NCBI RefSeq assembly: GCF_040954645.1
Contig: NC_092804.1
Coordinates: forward strand, 146,391,108-146,455,107
DNA: 64,000 nucleotides
From: Diabrotica undecimpunctata
Taxonomy: Eukaryota > Arthropoda > Insecta > Coleoptera > Chrysomelidae
Direction of reading: 5' to 3'
Shown here: in pieces, positions 32,440 to 44,640 of the stretch
How the letters are laid out: every line of letters begins with the position of its first letter
Numbering within the stretch: position 1 is the stretch's first letter
Made by a program: the position numbers and the translations under genes
The notes under the pieces: generated by a model
The model's database searches: none
The model's input: only the letters and a program-made list of their open reading frames with translations
Told to the model about the DNA's origin: nothing

Positions 32440-33180
32440 TAAACGGGGCCTTTATATTAAGATCATGTAATTATTGAATAAGGTGATCTATTTCTCGATT
32501 TCTCGTTTTTGGTATGCAAAAAAAATCTGATCTAAATCACTTTTTTTGCCACAATTTTGACAATGATCATTTTCGAGAACATGAATTTTATGTATATAGA
32601 TGTGTAGGATAACAGGAGTGGCCTAACCGAAGACGTGTTACAGTTGTGATATATTTTCTTGAATAATTATATGGCTGGAACCACGTTCTATTCGGTATTT
32701 GAAGGGTATATCTATCTAGAAGAGGTATTTCTATCTAGAAGGGTTCGTATAAGTATGTTGTGATCAACATTCTCTCCAAACGTTGAGATATGTCATTTTA
32801 ATATAAACGACTGCATCACAAAAAACTTACAGGTAGTTTATTGGTCAAATCATTTTTTACACTTTTTTTGTCAGCATATCCACATACTCGTTATGTTCGA
32901 GACCGATATGTGCTTTAACCCATATAAAATATATGTTTTAGATTTTTGCAGTTCTAAAATCCGTTTTTAATTGCAAATATGATATAATTGGAGGAGTAAC
33001 TTAGGTACTTCGCCAAAACCAAGGAATTTAAAACACAGGAAGTCCGACATAATTATTGCAGAATCAATTGTAGACTCTGTTAAAAATGTGAAAGCTTCGT
33101 AGATTGCAATAGCTTCATCACTAAATGTATATTTTTGGAGGGAATATTAAAAGCACATCACACCATCCTTGGACTTGGAA
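32440..33180 (-). pseudogene. LINE RNase H and Cys/His knuckle region
   Basis: Minus strand from 33130 downward: DEAIAIYEAFTFLTESTIDS then AIIMSDFLCFKF (RNase H helix and Asp strand), and later KHISVSNITSMWICSTKKV, a WVKAHIG-type block with changes. Further on HIYIHKIHVLENDHCQNCGK forms the knuckle near 32560. This order (RNase H then C..C..H..C) matches I/R1-type LINEs. It is heavily frameshifted and lacks RT. A different copy from that at 7063-12320. Confidence 0.6.
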
Positions 33181-33400
33181 GCATCGGTATATATTCCCAA
33201 AGATTCTTCGAAGCTTGCAAGTATTGAGTATAATAAGTAAAAATAAAACTAAAAGGTATTCTTCTTCTTTTTATGTAGACATGACTCTGTCTGTTTTTCA
33301 ATGTGCCTCCAGTAATTTGTGGTTACATCGTTTTCGAGGTAGTTTCACCGATCGTTTTTCTGTTGGAGAACTCTCTCTCATGTACACGTTAACTCATCAC

Positions 33401-34155
33401 CAATAGGGATGTTCACTAATTTTTAAATATAGTTAAATTCAATTAAATTCAATAGATTATAAAATATATAAAAATATAGCAAACATGAAATTGTTTAAAA
33501 ATATATATTTTTTAAGATAAATCAATTCTTAATTTTAATTTTGATGGAGGCTAGAAAAACGGCTCCTCACAGCGAGGCTACGGTGTGTGACGTCAGCAGT
33601 CGTATCGACTACTTGTTGTGTATACGTATTTACGAAGTGTAACCAGTTCTTTAAGTATTCATACAGTGATAATGTAGCCAAATAAGTGGTGTTTGCTACA
33701 AAGAGAGGGAAAAACTAGAAAAGGCAGTTATGCAAGCTAGAAAAAAAAATAAATGCAAATATAAAAACCTGTGGTTTGACAATTGTAAGTGAATATGGTG
33801 TTAAATTGTTTGGAACTGTAATAAAAATCTTCTCAGAATTGTTTTTAGATGTATTTAGACACCCAGGAACAAAACACCACTTATTTGGCTTCATTATCAG
33901 TGATTAAATACTTAAAGAACTGGTCACACTTCGTAAATACGTGTACAAAACAAGTTGTCGATACGACTGCTGACGTCACACACCGTAGCCTCGCTGCGAG
34001 GAGCCGTTTTTCTAGCCTCCATCAGAATTGAAATTAAGAATTGATTTATCTTAAGAAATATATATTTTTAAACAATTTTATGTTTGCTATGTTTTTATAT
34101 ATGTTATAACCTATTGAATTTAACAATATTTAAAAATTAGTGAACATCCCTATTG
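33401..34155. mobile_element. 755-bp foldback element with 285-bp arms
   Basis: The sequence starts CAATAGGGATGTTCACTAAT and ends with its reverse complement. Arms at 33401-33693 and 33872-34155 match over about 285 bp with few differences, around a 178-bp loop. Arm features include GGAGGCTAGAAAAACGGCTC and TGACGTCA-like cores. No transposase. The open frame at 33849-34031 lies in the right arm and is mirrored in the left, so it is not taken as a gene. The insertion point lies between CATCACC and GCCATAAA, a junction seen uninterrupted at about 34190, so no target duplication is evident. Confidence 0.85.
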
Positions 34156-34689
34156 CCATAAATACACTCGTACATAGTCCAAACTCATCACCGCCATAAA
34201 AATAGAGATTTTCAAATAGGCCTCGAGAGATTGGTGAACTCATCACTGGCCTAACTGCACCCCGTGGCAGTTAGACCATAAACCCCTTGCAAACCGCTAA
34301 GATTTGGTAATTTGACAGAATAAATCTAAAATAGATGTATTAAATGCAAATGTAATTTATTGGTTTTTATTTGGAAATTCTGCAAAGTTCTATTGATAGT
34401 TAACTAAAACAATACAAAAAAAAATTCTCTTCATTTGCCCTTGTTCTCTTAACATGGATAGTGAGCTGCTCATTACGTTTTGAGCCAACGCGAAAAATGA
34501 TAGATATAGGTATATCAATAATTTCAAATTTCAATTGCCAAAAACTTTAAAATCAAATTGCTTTTGTGGAATTGCAATAAAAATAAGAAAATTAATATTT
34601 ACAAAACTGTTAGAACTTATTAAAATTTTAAAACTAAAGGAGACTTTATTTTATGGAATACAGTCCAGTTGTCTGAAATGACCAATATG

Positions 34690-35690
34690 TGTTTATATTT
34701 CTATAATTACTTTAGTTGTGGAAAATATTCTGCACTGCGTCTTGGGACACAATCACGTAAGCGACCTTCGAAAATTAAGGCGTCAAGTCATCAGCAACTC
34801 CTTTAAGATGAAAGCTCAAGAGGACTTATCGGAGAGGCCATGAAAAATCATTCACCAAAAGATTGCAACTTTTTCTTTCAAAGAACACATGGCAACGGGC
34901 ATCTCTTGTATTCGGAGGAATATGAGCAACGATCGTTTTCCTTGTATGTCACCTGTACCCAAGACAATGGAAAAGTGCATCAAGCAATCCAACAGATGAA
35001 TCTAAAGACGGACCTCGATAAATGGTTTGTGTTGGATAACGATTCGTAACAAAATATTATTATTATTGACATTCTTGAGAATTTACGATACTTGGCGAAA
35101 GCAGAGGCATATTACTTCGATGGTACATTTCAATACGCTCCAAAATTTTTCTTGCAATTATTTACCATCCATAGATTATTGAATGGGCATTACTCAATTA
35201 ATTTGTTGCTCCCAAGAAGTTGGTGTCATTTTAAGTCCATTAAGACTTGTGGCTGATTTCGTAATTGCCATTCGACTATGTGTGAACCGAATTGGGTGTT
35301 TATTTCACTTGACTCAAAGTTGGTTTTGCAAAATCTAAAAACTTGGTTTGGTAACCACTTACAAGTGGGGAGACTCCAACTGCAAGTGGCTGCACCACTT
35401 ATTTGACTGGCTATTTTTGGACCCAGAACGAGTCGGCGATTGTTTCGTCAACGATTTCATGCGGATATCCCTAACCTGTCTTCATTTATGAAAATGGCCG
35501 ACTATATGGTAGAGAACTACGTAAGTAGTGAGTCTCTTTTGTCTTTAACTGTTTGGGCATCCCAGTCTAACCATATACATTTCACCACAAATCCATGCGA
35601 AACCTTTCATTCTCATTTTTTCAACCTTTTTTATCTTTCTCATCCCAATATCCTCACTTTTGTATCTACGCTTCTACAGTACTAAACAAT
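34690..35690 (+). pseudogene. MULE-like transposase, decayed
   Basis: Plus-strand blocks: CNFFFQRTHGNGHLLYSEEY then QRSFSLYVTCT (34860-34960), and ILENLRYLAKAEAYYFDGTF then QYAPKFFLQLFTIHRLLNGH (35080-35190). Later come HADIPNLSSFMKMADYMVEN and FTTNPCETFHSHFFNLFY, then HPNI (35455-35655). DGTF.Y.P.FF.QL.TIH is the first catalytic-Asp block of Mutator-like (MULE) transposases, and the final block matches the TTN..ESFHS..N end of insect MULE proteins. The middle (second Asp and CxxH) is broken by frameshifts, so it is a pseudogene. Location between inverted end repeats supports the call. Confidence 0.75.
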
Positions 35691-36260
35691 GGTGTACATA
35701 AAACTGCATAGTTTACATGTACCTGTCCTGTTTTCACAGGATAATGTTTCTTCAAGTAGACTTTAACGTTTATAAAAGCCAGGAGACTGTACTTAGGCAT
35801 TTTGATTCATTCTGTCATAATAAATAGATTTTTAATTAGTTAATAAGTTGAGGACTACTTCCGATATAAACAGAAACAGCACATGTTCATAAATATTTTC
35901 AATATGAAGTTACTATCGAAAACCTATAGAACTGAATTTTCAGATCTCAAAACTGTTTAGATTGGCAGATACGTCGAATAGGCCACACCGTAAAAAAATC
36001 GATATTAATATCTATTTTAAAGCAATTTGCTTAAAATAATTTATGAATTTAATAAATAACCACATAAACGAGAAGAGTAACAGGTAACTGGCAATCTTCC
36101 TCATTAGAAACCAGCGGCTTGAGGCAAAAATGCTGGTGATGAGTTTACCTATCTGCGGTGATGAGTTTACCTATCTCCAAAGGATTCCGGCGATCAGTTT
36201 ACTATATCTCGGAGGGTCTAATAATTTTATGGGGGGCTATAAAGTGATGAGTTCGTGCAC

Positions 36261-37559
36261 GTCCCCTCTTTCGCCGACTTTACTATTTTATTTTTTGCCA
36301 TTTTGTTTATATGATCGTTTCATTCTACTCTCCTCTTTCTTATCAAGTCCTTGATGTTCTCCATTTTGCATCTTCCTCGTATGTCTGTACTTCTCGCTTT
36401 GTTCTATGGTGTCCTATCATAAAATTTTCTGTCAAATTTACAAATAACTCGTTAAATCCGATGATCACCTGTCACCAGATTACCATAACGGATCCGCATG
36501 TAAGTAAGAATATTTAATTTTTAGTTTCTACGGTTTTTACCATCTGACCTAGATTGTTTCGGGTGGAAGCCATTTATTTTAAATCATCCATATATAACAT
36601 ATGATTAAACTTTGTCAGCACAATGTTATTATTTTTAAAGATAAAACCGGAGTCACTGGAGTTTTGTAGCTGAGATAAAGGTAGATATAATTTCGATATA
36701 GTTTTTATCTGGTATTTGAAGACTAATTTTGGTCTTCCAATCTGTCATTATTTGTCTTAAAATAGTTTCAATATTATCGTAGACGTTATATATTCTGCTA
36801 AAACTATTTTTTGGTGGTATTTTAATATTGTTTACTATTTTTATTGGAAATTAACAACAATTTCAGTTTAAATTTTTATTCTTGATATAGTTATAAGCCA
36901 ATTTATTATTACTATTCAGATTAAAGCCATACAGCTCTCACTCCCCATAGGGGGAAAATTCACTGATCCCAGGTACACGATATTACACTGTTTCCGTGTT
37001 ATCGAGCTCTATCTCCCAATTTTTTTTTACATAATTGGATGTTGAGAGCAATACATCTTTCCCCAGAATGGTATTTGCGTAAATATTTACAAAATAAATA
37101 GCAATGTTTGAATAATAATCATTATTACAATAAGGATTTCCCAAGAAATGTTATAAGTTCGTCAAAAGAGTTTGATAGTTTGACAAAAACTCGATATAAT
37201 CCATTATATAGATATGTATTTTTTTATTAAACTGTTTCTTTACAATCTATATTAAAATATTTAATAAATTTGCTGATAAAGTTATCTTTGTGCGTGTTGC
37301 CAGCCAGTGCCGGTTCACCTTATTTCATCTAAGCAAGTTTCAGGACACTGTCTTTGAAGTTTTCTTAGTATTTGGGAAGTTAATCAGTGCGTTTTATTCT
37401 AATTCCAATTTCACGTGTTGCAAAGGCAACAGAAACAAGCTGGGAATTGGATTTCAAGACGGGGAATTAGGGTTAATAGTACCAATAGCATATTGTATAG
37501 AAATAAAGAAATATTTAATTAGTAGTAGTAGGGAAAAGAAAGCGCAATAGAATGGGAAT
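36261..37559. other. Spacer without recognisable gene
   Basis: The open stretch 37290-37550 was not recognised. 36930-37020 holds a GC-richer patch with no identifiable meaning. Confidence 0.4.
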
Positions 37560-37853
37560 CCGTCTTAACAACACTAAACTTTGTAGGACTTAACATCACC
37601 TGTTACTCAGATGATGAGATACTGAAGGCTTTATGCTGTGACGATTACAAGTAAATGGCACTTAAACTCATAGAAGAATATAAAAAATGGTGTTTAGAAG
37701 TCAGCACATCAAAAACCAATTAAACAATATGAATATAACAAAGCACGGAACAATTGACGAAGCTATAAAGTACAGAAATACCCAGAGTAGGAAAATTATC
37801 TCACAAAAATAATAATCTATAATATAAAAGACAAATTTGCAATACATAAAGTA
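37560..37853 (+). pseudogene. LINE RT fragment, left of pogo insertion
   Basis: Plus strand reads MALKLIEEYKKWCLEVSTSK then TN near 37650-37725, corresponding to the RT segment after the palm (EEYKKWGL-VNT-KT). After frameshifts, AIKYRNTQSRKIISQK follows. The frame pattern resumes at 40564 beyond the pogo-like element, so this is the 5' side of one LINE interrupted at a TA. Confidence 0.65.
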
Positions 37854-38219
37854 GGTGACCCAAATAAGTCCATGGCCCTACTAAAGACAACAGTTTTTAT
37901 TTCTAAAAGTACTAACACTGGACAGATAAGCCCAGTACCAGTCAATGGACTGTAGTTGAGGAGGATAAAGTTGTAGTAGTTTCAAGTTTCTACGCCATAT
38001 GCGCCACGTCAGTCACATGTTGCATCTGATTAAGATTGAAGGTTATACATTCAGGTAAGTTTTAATTTTCGAACTAACAAATTTATTCATCAAAACTGCT
38101 AAGTGGTATACATTTCCGAGTTTACCGTTAACTGTATTATAAGATCATAGCATGAGTCTTTAAAACACATGAAGTATGTACTGATTATTGTAACAGATTC
38201 AATTGGTAAACAATGGTAC

Positions 38220-38324
38220 CCTAATAAGGCCAGTGCCTGGAATTATCCTAATAAGGCCAGTGCCTGGAATTATCCTAATAAGGCCAGTGCCTGGAATTAT
38301 TAGGGCTAGCCCTGGCCTTATTAG
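38220..38324. repeat. 3 x 27-bp tandem subterminal repeats plus inverted half-unit
   Basis: Units 38220-38246, 38247-38273 and 38274-38300 are identical and begin CCTAATAAGGCCAGTGCCTG. An inverted partial unit (CCCTGGCCTTATTAG) follows at 38310-38324. The AATAAGGCCA core also occurs in the terminal repeats, so these may be transposase-binding sites. Confidence 0.95.
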
Positions 38325-38399
38325 AAAAATGGCTTAATACAAATGTTATTCTCTTAATTTAATCGTAGTGATTATGTAGAACTACCTCACTATTTATAA

Positions 38400-40200
38400 A
38401 TGAAAGCTTATATTATGTTAAATTGCGATTTGTGTTCATATATTTTAGACAACATGGAGCCGAATGCCGTTAATAAAAAGGGAGCTGAATGGACCAAAGA
38501 GCAAATGGAGCAGGCATTAAATGCTGTTGGAAACGGAATGTCTGTCAACCAGGCTTCAAAGGAATTCCGGATACCTACGAGGACCTCCTTACAAAACCAT
38601 TTGACAACAGGTATACCAATTAGAAAATTAGGTAAAATTACGATTCTATCATCTGATCCAGAAACTGAACTTTGCTCGAGAATCTTTCATCTTGCTGACG
38701 TTGGAATGCCTATTACTAGCAAGATAATTGGAAGAAGTGTATTTTCTTTCTTTGAGGAAAACAATGTTCCACATACTTTTAACCCAATGAAACAAAAAAG
38801 CTGGGCATAAGTGGTTGAGACTATTTTTGAGTCGCCACCCTAATGTGGCTAGGCGTAAAACACAAAATTTGAATCCAGCAAGATTAAGTAAACTCAACAA
38901 AGTGATTGTTACTGATTACTTTGACAAATTGAAGGTAGTTATGGAGGAATTGGATGTTACCGGAAAGCCTTTTAACTCTGAACCACCAACAGGAAGTTTT
39001 GTCAAAAATGGACAAAAAAGTGCATATAGTAGCACCCGAGCACGCTGAAAACGTAACCATCGTGTCGGGTGCCAGTGCTAGTGGTCACTACATACCACCA
39101 ATGACATTATTTAAGGACCAGAGGCAGAAACCACAATGGGAAGAAAATCTTCCTCCTAGACCCAAGGTAGTTATGACACCTAAAGAAAGTATGACATACG
39201 ATGTTTTTGTGAAGTGGATCGAACATTTTCAATAGTTTCGAGGTAAAAATACATCGATGGTGTTAAGTCTCGTTTAGATGCAAACATCGTTAGAGCTGCT
39301 GAAAAGTATGACATTACTCTATTTTGTCTACCAAGTAATGCAACCCATAGCTATAACTCATGAATAAGTTTGTTTTCAAATCTTTCGAATCGTTTAGGAC
39401 GATTAGGTTCTTCTTTATTCGATCCTGAACGCTCGATAAGACGCACAGTCTTTGAACGAAGTTTAGGCTAAGGAACTAGGAAATTTACCATTTCAATCCA
39501 TCAGTGATTCCAGAGAGCGCTTATGCACCTTCATGCCTAACCTAGTTTGAAAATCCCAATGATCAAAATAGAAATGAGAAAGATTCAAACACTTCCACAA
39601 TCAGAAGAAAAGTGCAGAAATTGAACAAAGTACTTCTGCAAAACCGATCAGTCTTCAGCTAAAAGGATCAAAACTTTACTTCCTAAACATTCTTCCAAAT
39701 ACCAATAGATGTTAGCTCTGAAAGTGATGATTCTTCAAATTACTTAATTCATGACACATCAGACAATGAAGATATGGAACCTATACAAACTGTTATCTTT
39801 GAAGACACCACATCTAAGCTCAACACGTCCGTAACAGAAATATGGTCCACTTCCAATATTAAAACTAAAAGGATTCAAAGAAAAAAAATCCTTTAATTCA
39901 CGAGCCCAAAAGATAGTGATTAACTTGTTTGATGCTCCTTCTGATAAAGGCGACGCTGCACCGAAAACTATTAAAAAGAAAAATAAACAGTCCAAATTGT
40001 ACCAAAGTGGTACAATTAAGAAGCTATTAACAAAGTCTTCATAGCGAGGCCTGTCCCATAAGGAATCATGGTACTGCTTCGTTTTTGACGGGGACCAGAT
40101 CAGAGATATGAGGATGTGCTCAGCCTGTGGACGGTATGTGCACGAAGAATGCTTAAAAAATCCGACAAAGATGCATTTTTCAGCCAAAAATATACTTTTT
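38400..40200 (+). pseudogene. Pogo-like transposase with CENP-B type N-terminus, frameshifted
   Basis: First frame (38454-38810): KKGAEWTKEQMEQALNAV then SVNQASKEFRIPTRTSLQNH, a psq-type helix-turn-helix. It runs on through EENNVPHTFN; after a frame change comes WLRLFLSRHPNVARRKTQ (CENP-B type HTH, 38812-38870). KVIVTDYFDKLKVVMEEL, VHIVAPEHAENVTIVSGASA and PPMTLFKDQRQKPQW (DDE_1 region) follow to 39235. Downstream, decayed DDE sequence runs to about 39540. A C-terminal Cys/His motif (MRMCSACGRYVHEEC, near 40110-40155) resembles the PHD-like tail of some insect pogo proteins. Function: binds and cuts the element ends. At least four frameshifts or stops; dead. Confidence 0.85.
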
Positions 40201-40563
40201 CAAAAACATTTACTTTGTAAATAAGTAATTCAAAATTATATTGTTTCATTTTCCAAAATATGTAAAATAAAATTGACTTTCATTTGCAGTCAGTTTTATT
40301 TCTTTTTAAACTAAATTAATGCAAAATGGTTTATTTTTTATTGGCGTTATTCGGAACACCTGGCCATAATAAGGCCTATTTGAAAAAAAGTAAAATAAAA
40401 AACAATTAATAGACATTTCTTACAATATATCAGTTAAAACGAAAGTAGTAGGTATAGGTTGTCGGTAAGTTAACTGACATTTAAAGCTATTTTGTTATTT
40501 TCTAATTCAAATGCCTCATTTTAAAAAAAATTTAAATGTTAACGTGGCCTTATTTGGGTTACC

Positions 40564-40890
40564 TACCTTATTAAAAAATATAGTTACGTGTGCTCTGGAA
40601 GTCTGGGAAAATAGGAAGACAACAAAGAAAATGCTTAAGGTACCTGAAATGGATTTTTGGCGATCATTAGCTAAAAAATCGAAGCAAGAGCGAGTAAACG
40701 AAAAAAATAAGAAAAGGTATGGGTCAAAACATACATTAACAGAAGATATTAAAACAAAACGGTTAGTCTGGTTGTGAAGGGAATGGGTGAAATGTGCACC
40801 GAAACATGCACCGAAACAAATTCTAAAATGGTAACCCATGAACTAGATAGAGAGGAAGACCTAGACAAAGTTAGCGAGAGGTACAAAGTT
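40564..40890 (+). pseudogene. LINE C-terminus, right of pogo insertion
   Basis: Plus strand reads CALEVWENRKTTKKMLKVPE then MDFWRSLAKKSKQERV and TKRLVWL, after frame change PKQILKW. This is the post-RT end in which EMDFWRR-A--SR-DRV, then IRTKQLIWYGHVQRM and RLPK are usual. A second copy of the same 3' end lies at 58142-58545 on the minus strand. The join to 37560-37853 across the pogo element supports one LINE copy. Confidence 0.75.
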
Positions 40891-43200
40891 GAACAAATTT
40901 TAAGTGCTCTAGGTTCGATTATACAGCTTATATTAGCTTTATTAAAGCTAAACAAGATGTTCATTGATTGTTCATTTAGTTGCACTGTAGATACGTAATG
41001 TCCTAAGAGATACGTAATGTCTTAGTTTAAAAGAGATGTGAATATTCAAAAGGAATATTATTTATGCCTTTCAGCCTTTCAGAACAAATATATTATTTAC
41101 ATCATTAATCTATATTTGACTACAATAAATTATCAATACTTTTTATATTAAAAATTAAAACGTATTGTTTTTTTTTCTCTGTGTAAAAATAATTATATAT
41201 TATTTTCAGATAGAAGAGATATCATTTTATTTACCTGCTGAATGTCGTTCCAGGATCTCAGTTAGCGTTGACACATGTAAACAATTAATCCACTAACTGA
41301 AAACAACAAATAATTGTGTTAAAATACCCATACAATAAACTAGCCAACAACTAAGATGGACACGACAGCACAAATAAAATTGAGGCGTTACCGCCCCACC
41401 ACTCCTAAAAGCACAGTTTCGCCCCCACTGATTCCGTTTAAGTAATGTCGAACTCTTAGTAGAGCCTGACTGATCTCTCTCCAACGACTGTTTTGTGCGA
41501 ATGTACAAAAGTCCACAAGTTGAGTAGTTACGTTTCAGATAGTGTATGATAAGGGCGATATGACAACCAAGTCAGATTATCAGCGAACATACGGTAAGTC
41601 CTGATAAAATTTTATACACATAGATTATTTTATAGTTTGTTGTGTTCAAGTTTAGTTTAACGTTATCTTTTTCGAATGTCTGCTTGCATTTTTCTACCGG
41701 TATTTTTATTGTTTCGCGTTAGCGATAACTTCCTGATATCTTTTTGACATTCCCCCTTTTATGATTATGCCTCTAGTATTATTTTATAAAACACGATAAA
41801 TGTCTAGTTATTATACGACTACTGCGGCATTAACTACACAAATTTTAATTTTTTCGTATCAGCTTTTAGTTTCATTGAATGCAGCGGCTTGTCCTACTGA
41901 AATCCATACAAGCATTAATATTTTTCTATATAGTGACTAGTTTGTGGTGTGTTATTAGTTTATAGCATATTTTACTAGTGATATTTTAAACTCACATTTT
42001 TATATAAGAAACAAACTTTGTATCATTTGATATTTGATTAAAAATCGTAAGAACATAATATTGAGAAATACTTACCTGCCTATATATAGAAATCTACCCT
42101 TCATATAAAATATCTAAGATCTTAGAATTTATGAAGATATTAGTACTTATCAAAACCTATTGAAAGTATATCAATTTAAGCGTAGTCTTTCCTTCCTATT
42201 GATCATTTCTAAGTCGTTGTGCTAATTCATTTGTTGTCTTTTTCTTTCCCGTTTGTAATTATGAGACTTCCACTATATCTCTACTCCATCACACTTTTTC
42301 GGCTTATTTTGTGTTCTATAAACAACAGTTTGTATTCGGTTTATCTTCTTTTTATACATTTAATATTGCTAAAAAAAATTGTTAACTTCTAACTCTTTCT
42401 CGTATAAATATGCAGAATGTATTTCCATTATTCTTTTGTGTTTTTGAGTTTAATTTTATTTCGTAACGGTCTGATAACCATAAGTGAGCAAGCACTGTTC
42501 AAATACATTGTCACAAATATCTTAGAAGCTACTAGTAGTTGATAGTGGTTATTTAAAATATACCTAGTTTAGCTTAATATTTTTTAATTCTTGATGTTAT
42601 GTTGTCAATATTGTACTAATTTGTACTTTTTCCGACTCTTTTTCCTGTCATATCTCTGTGAGTTTGTTTGTAAAATTTTTATTTGATTTATTATCATTTA
42701 TAGCTCACCTGTTCATTATGCGATCATTACTTCACTATCGTAACTAGATATTTTTCATGTTATGTGTAATTTTCTTGGTTTTGTACTCAGCTTAATTTTT
42801 CTGATTGATCCCGAGATTTTACTGCTGATCTTCACCAAGAGTGCAATTCCGTCGCTCCTGTTTGTACTTTTCTGTTTTCTCTAGTTTTAGTGTTTTCGTT
42901 TTTTCTCTAGTGGGACCTGCTTTATTGTTTATATAACTATATATTTTTGGGTCGGTACTTCATTATAACATAGTACCTGTTATTTTTAATTAGATTCTAC
43001 ATTTTTTTCTCTTCAGCCTTTTTCAATTCCTCATTCAGTCTTATTTGTGTTTTTTCCAAAGAAATATTTTAATATAGAAATAGCTTAAAAGGAAAATTCT
43101 GTATTTTCCTACCAAAATGAGATCTCTCCTTATTAGTGATACTTTTTAAAAACTTAAGTGGAACATTGTAAACTTTAAATTAGTTATTTATATCAGTGTT
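40891..43200. other. Long AT-rich spacer without recognisable gene
   Basis: A slightly GC-richer segment at 41340-41560 is unrecognised. 42200-43100 is T-rich on the plus strand with no coding sense on either strand. Confidence 0.45.
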
Positions 43201-43214
43201 CTATTGTAGCATAA

Positions 43215-43247
43215 CTCTGAAGATGGCTTTATAGGCGGAAAGCGCTC
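43215..43247 (+). ncRNA. Degenerate hammerhead-like motif
   Basis: CTGAAGA at 43217-43223 fits the CUGANGA core. A weak 4-bp helix (GCTT/AGGC) follows, then GAA and the palindrome AGCGCT ending in a C where cleavage would occur. Stem II is imperfect and stem I is not clear. Probably a decayed copy. Confidence 0.35.
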
Positions 43248-43539
43248 AACTAGGACATAAATGTTTACACATATCAAAAATACTTTTCTTTTTTATTCTT
43301 TGATTTTACATTTTTGCCAAAAAACATGTTCTATTTCTTATAGTTACTATTATTATAATTAGTATTGTTAATAAATGTTTTACTCTTTTAGCTTATTAAA
43401 TTTGACTATTCATGCAGTTCCTGTATTTCTGTCAACAGTCTAGTGTTTTAGGTTTATCTGTTTTAAATTTTGTGAAGTATTATCTTCTTTTTCTTCCTCT
43501 TTATAAGCAATTCTGCTTGTTCATTGGCGGATTATTACC

Positions 43540-44300
43540 TCTGTGGAAGGTTGTCACTCCAGCTTTTCTTCTTCTGTCGCACGGTCGTCCGATACTTCTT
43601 CTGCCGATTGGTGACTTATCTCGTGCTATTTTGACGCCACAGTTCTCTTCCATTCTGCCTATGTGCTTCCATTATTTTTTTCAATTTTGTGTCCATTCAT
43701 TTATACACTATACGTTACATTTTCTTCTAAAGTCTTCACTTCTCTTTCGATCTCTCAGCGTATGCTTCTTGTACTGGTCTTCTCAGTACTCTCATCTCTG
43801 CCGTTTCCAGTAGCCTTTGCGTTGTGGCTGTAGCGGGTCTTGTTTCTGACGCGTATGTCTGTGCGTATGTTTATAAATTCTTGACTTCATCTCAGTGTTA
43901 ATGTGTCTGTTTCGCCATATAGTGTAATTAAGGCATCCTGCCAGTCTATGTGCTTTTTGTACTTGATCTCCCACTTCTTTATGCAGGTCTCCATAGCTAG
44001 ACATTGTAATTTCGAGGTATTTTATTTTCATTCTTTCAATACTGATGCCATCAATTTCTATTTTACTTCTGTTTGGTGCGTTGCTGACTACTATTGTTTT
44101 AGTTTTCTGAGATGATATTGTCATATTAAATTCTTTTGCTCTTACTTTAAATTTGTGGACCAGTCTTTGCAGACTATCTTCATCTTCGGCTATAAAAATT
44201 GCGTCGCCTTCGTAACAGAGTATTTTTATTTCTTTGTTTCCCATTCTGTATCCTCTACCTTTGTTAACGCTTTTGATGATTTCATTTATGATCACTACAA
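43540..44300 (-). pseudogene. LINE RT fragment with mutated active site
   Basis: Minus strand 44295-43792: MIINEIIKSVNKGRGYRMGN, IKILCYEGDAIFIAEDEDSL (the YADD motif changed to YEGD), EFNMTISSQKTKTIVVSN, SSYGDLHKEVGDQVQKAHRL and IWRNRHINTEMKSRIYK. Further down, in other frames, tail pieces ESTEKTSTRSIR and ARDKSPIGRRSIGRP-like sequence near 43610. The loss of both the Ala and the first Asp in the palm motif makes it inactive. The 5' half is missing. It is followed by a hammerhead-like region on the plus strand. Confidence 0.8.
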
Positions 44301-44499
44301 AATAGTATGGTCAATTGGCTATGCCAAGACCATTAAAAAAAACCCAGCTCAGACCTTAAAAAAAAAGTTGCTTTCATCAGGTCCGCGTAGACACATCTCA
44401 GGACCAGCAACTTCACGTGGAGTCATACGTCGCCATGTTACCAAATCCACTGGTAACTTTAAAATCATAATACTTAATACCATATAATGTAAACTAAAT

Positions 44500-44640
44500 T
44501 TAAACCAACAATTTTAACGGGTTTTTACCCACATATTTAGTGGCTCAATACATGTATACCTAGTTGCACTGATGATGGAACATTGATTCCAAAAACGTTT
44601 TGTGATATAGCCCAATTGGGTTTTTAAATTATCTACCTTT
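44500..44640 (+). ncRNA. Hammerhead-like motif in Penelope-type 3' region (core mutated)
   Basis: CTGATGA at 44569-44575, helix II GGAA/TTCC (44577-44580 with 44587-44590), then AAAAACGTTT where GAAAACGTTT would be expected. The essential G after helix II is A, so self-cleavage is unlikely. Surroundings (TTTACCCACATATTTAGTGG upstream; ATAGCCCAATTGGG downstream) parallel those at 57370-57490, so both come from one element family. Confidence 0.6.

Larger units (their letters stand above)
33382..36260 (+). mobile_element. MULE-type DNA transposon with tandem end repeats
   Basis: The left end GTACACGTTAACTCATCAC (33382-33400) and right end GTGATGAGTTCGTGCAC (36244-36260) are inverted, apart from a 2-bp gap. 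AACTCATCACC-type motifs repeat inside each end (34183-34195, 34238-34247; 36135-36170), sometimes followed by GCCATAAA. A MULE-like transposase lies between. The left end is interrupted by the 755-bp foldback at 33401-34155. No target duplication was identified, so outer limits are provisional. Confidence 0.6.
37854..40563 (+). mobile_element. Complete 2.7-kb pogo-like element
   Basis: Terminal inverted repeats: 37854-37877 and 40540-40563 match over about 24 bp (GGTGACCCAAATAAGTCCAT against GGTAACCCAAATAAGGCCAC). TA duplications stand outside (37852-37853; 40564-40565), as expected for Tc1/mariner/pogo transposition. Three perfect 27-bp subterminal repeats lie at 38220-38300, and related AATAAGGCC motifs lie near the right end (40360-40378). 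A pogo-type transposase with frameshifts fills 38400-40200. The LINE on both flanks is one interrupted copy. Confidence 0.9.

Noticed and set aside
33849..34031. 60-residue open frame resembling part of a THAP9/P-element protein
   Set aside because: It lies in the arm of a foldback and its complement is in the other arm; too short and mirrored.
38220..38300. Possible CRISPR array
   Set aside because: Three head-to-tail repeats without spacers, inside a eukaryotic transposon.
43412..43813. 133-residue hydrophobic open frame on the plus strand
   Set aside because: It opposes the tail of a minus-strand LINE; hydrophobicity comes from T-rich sequence.
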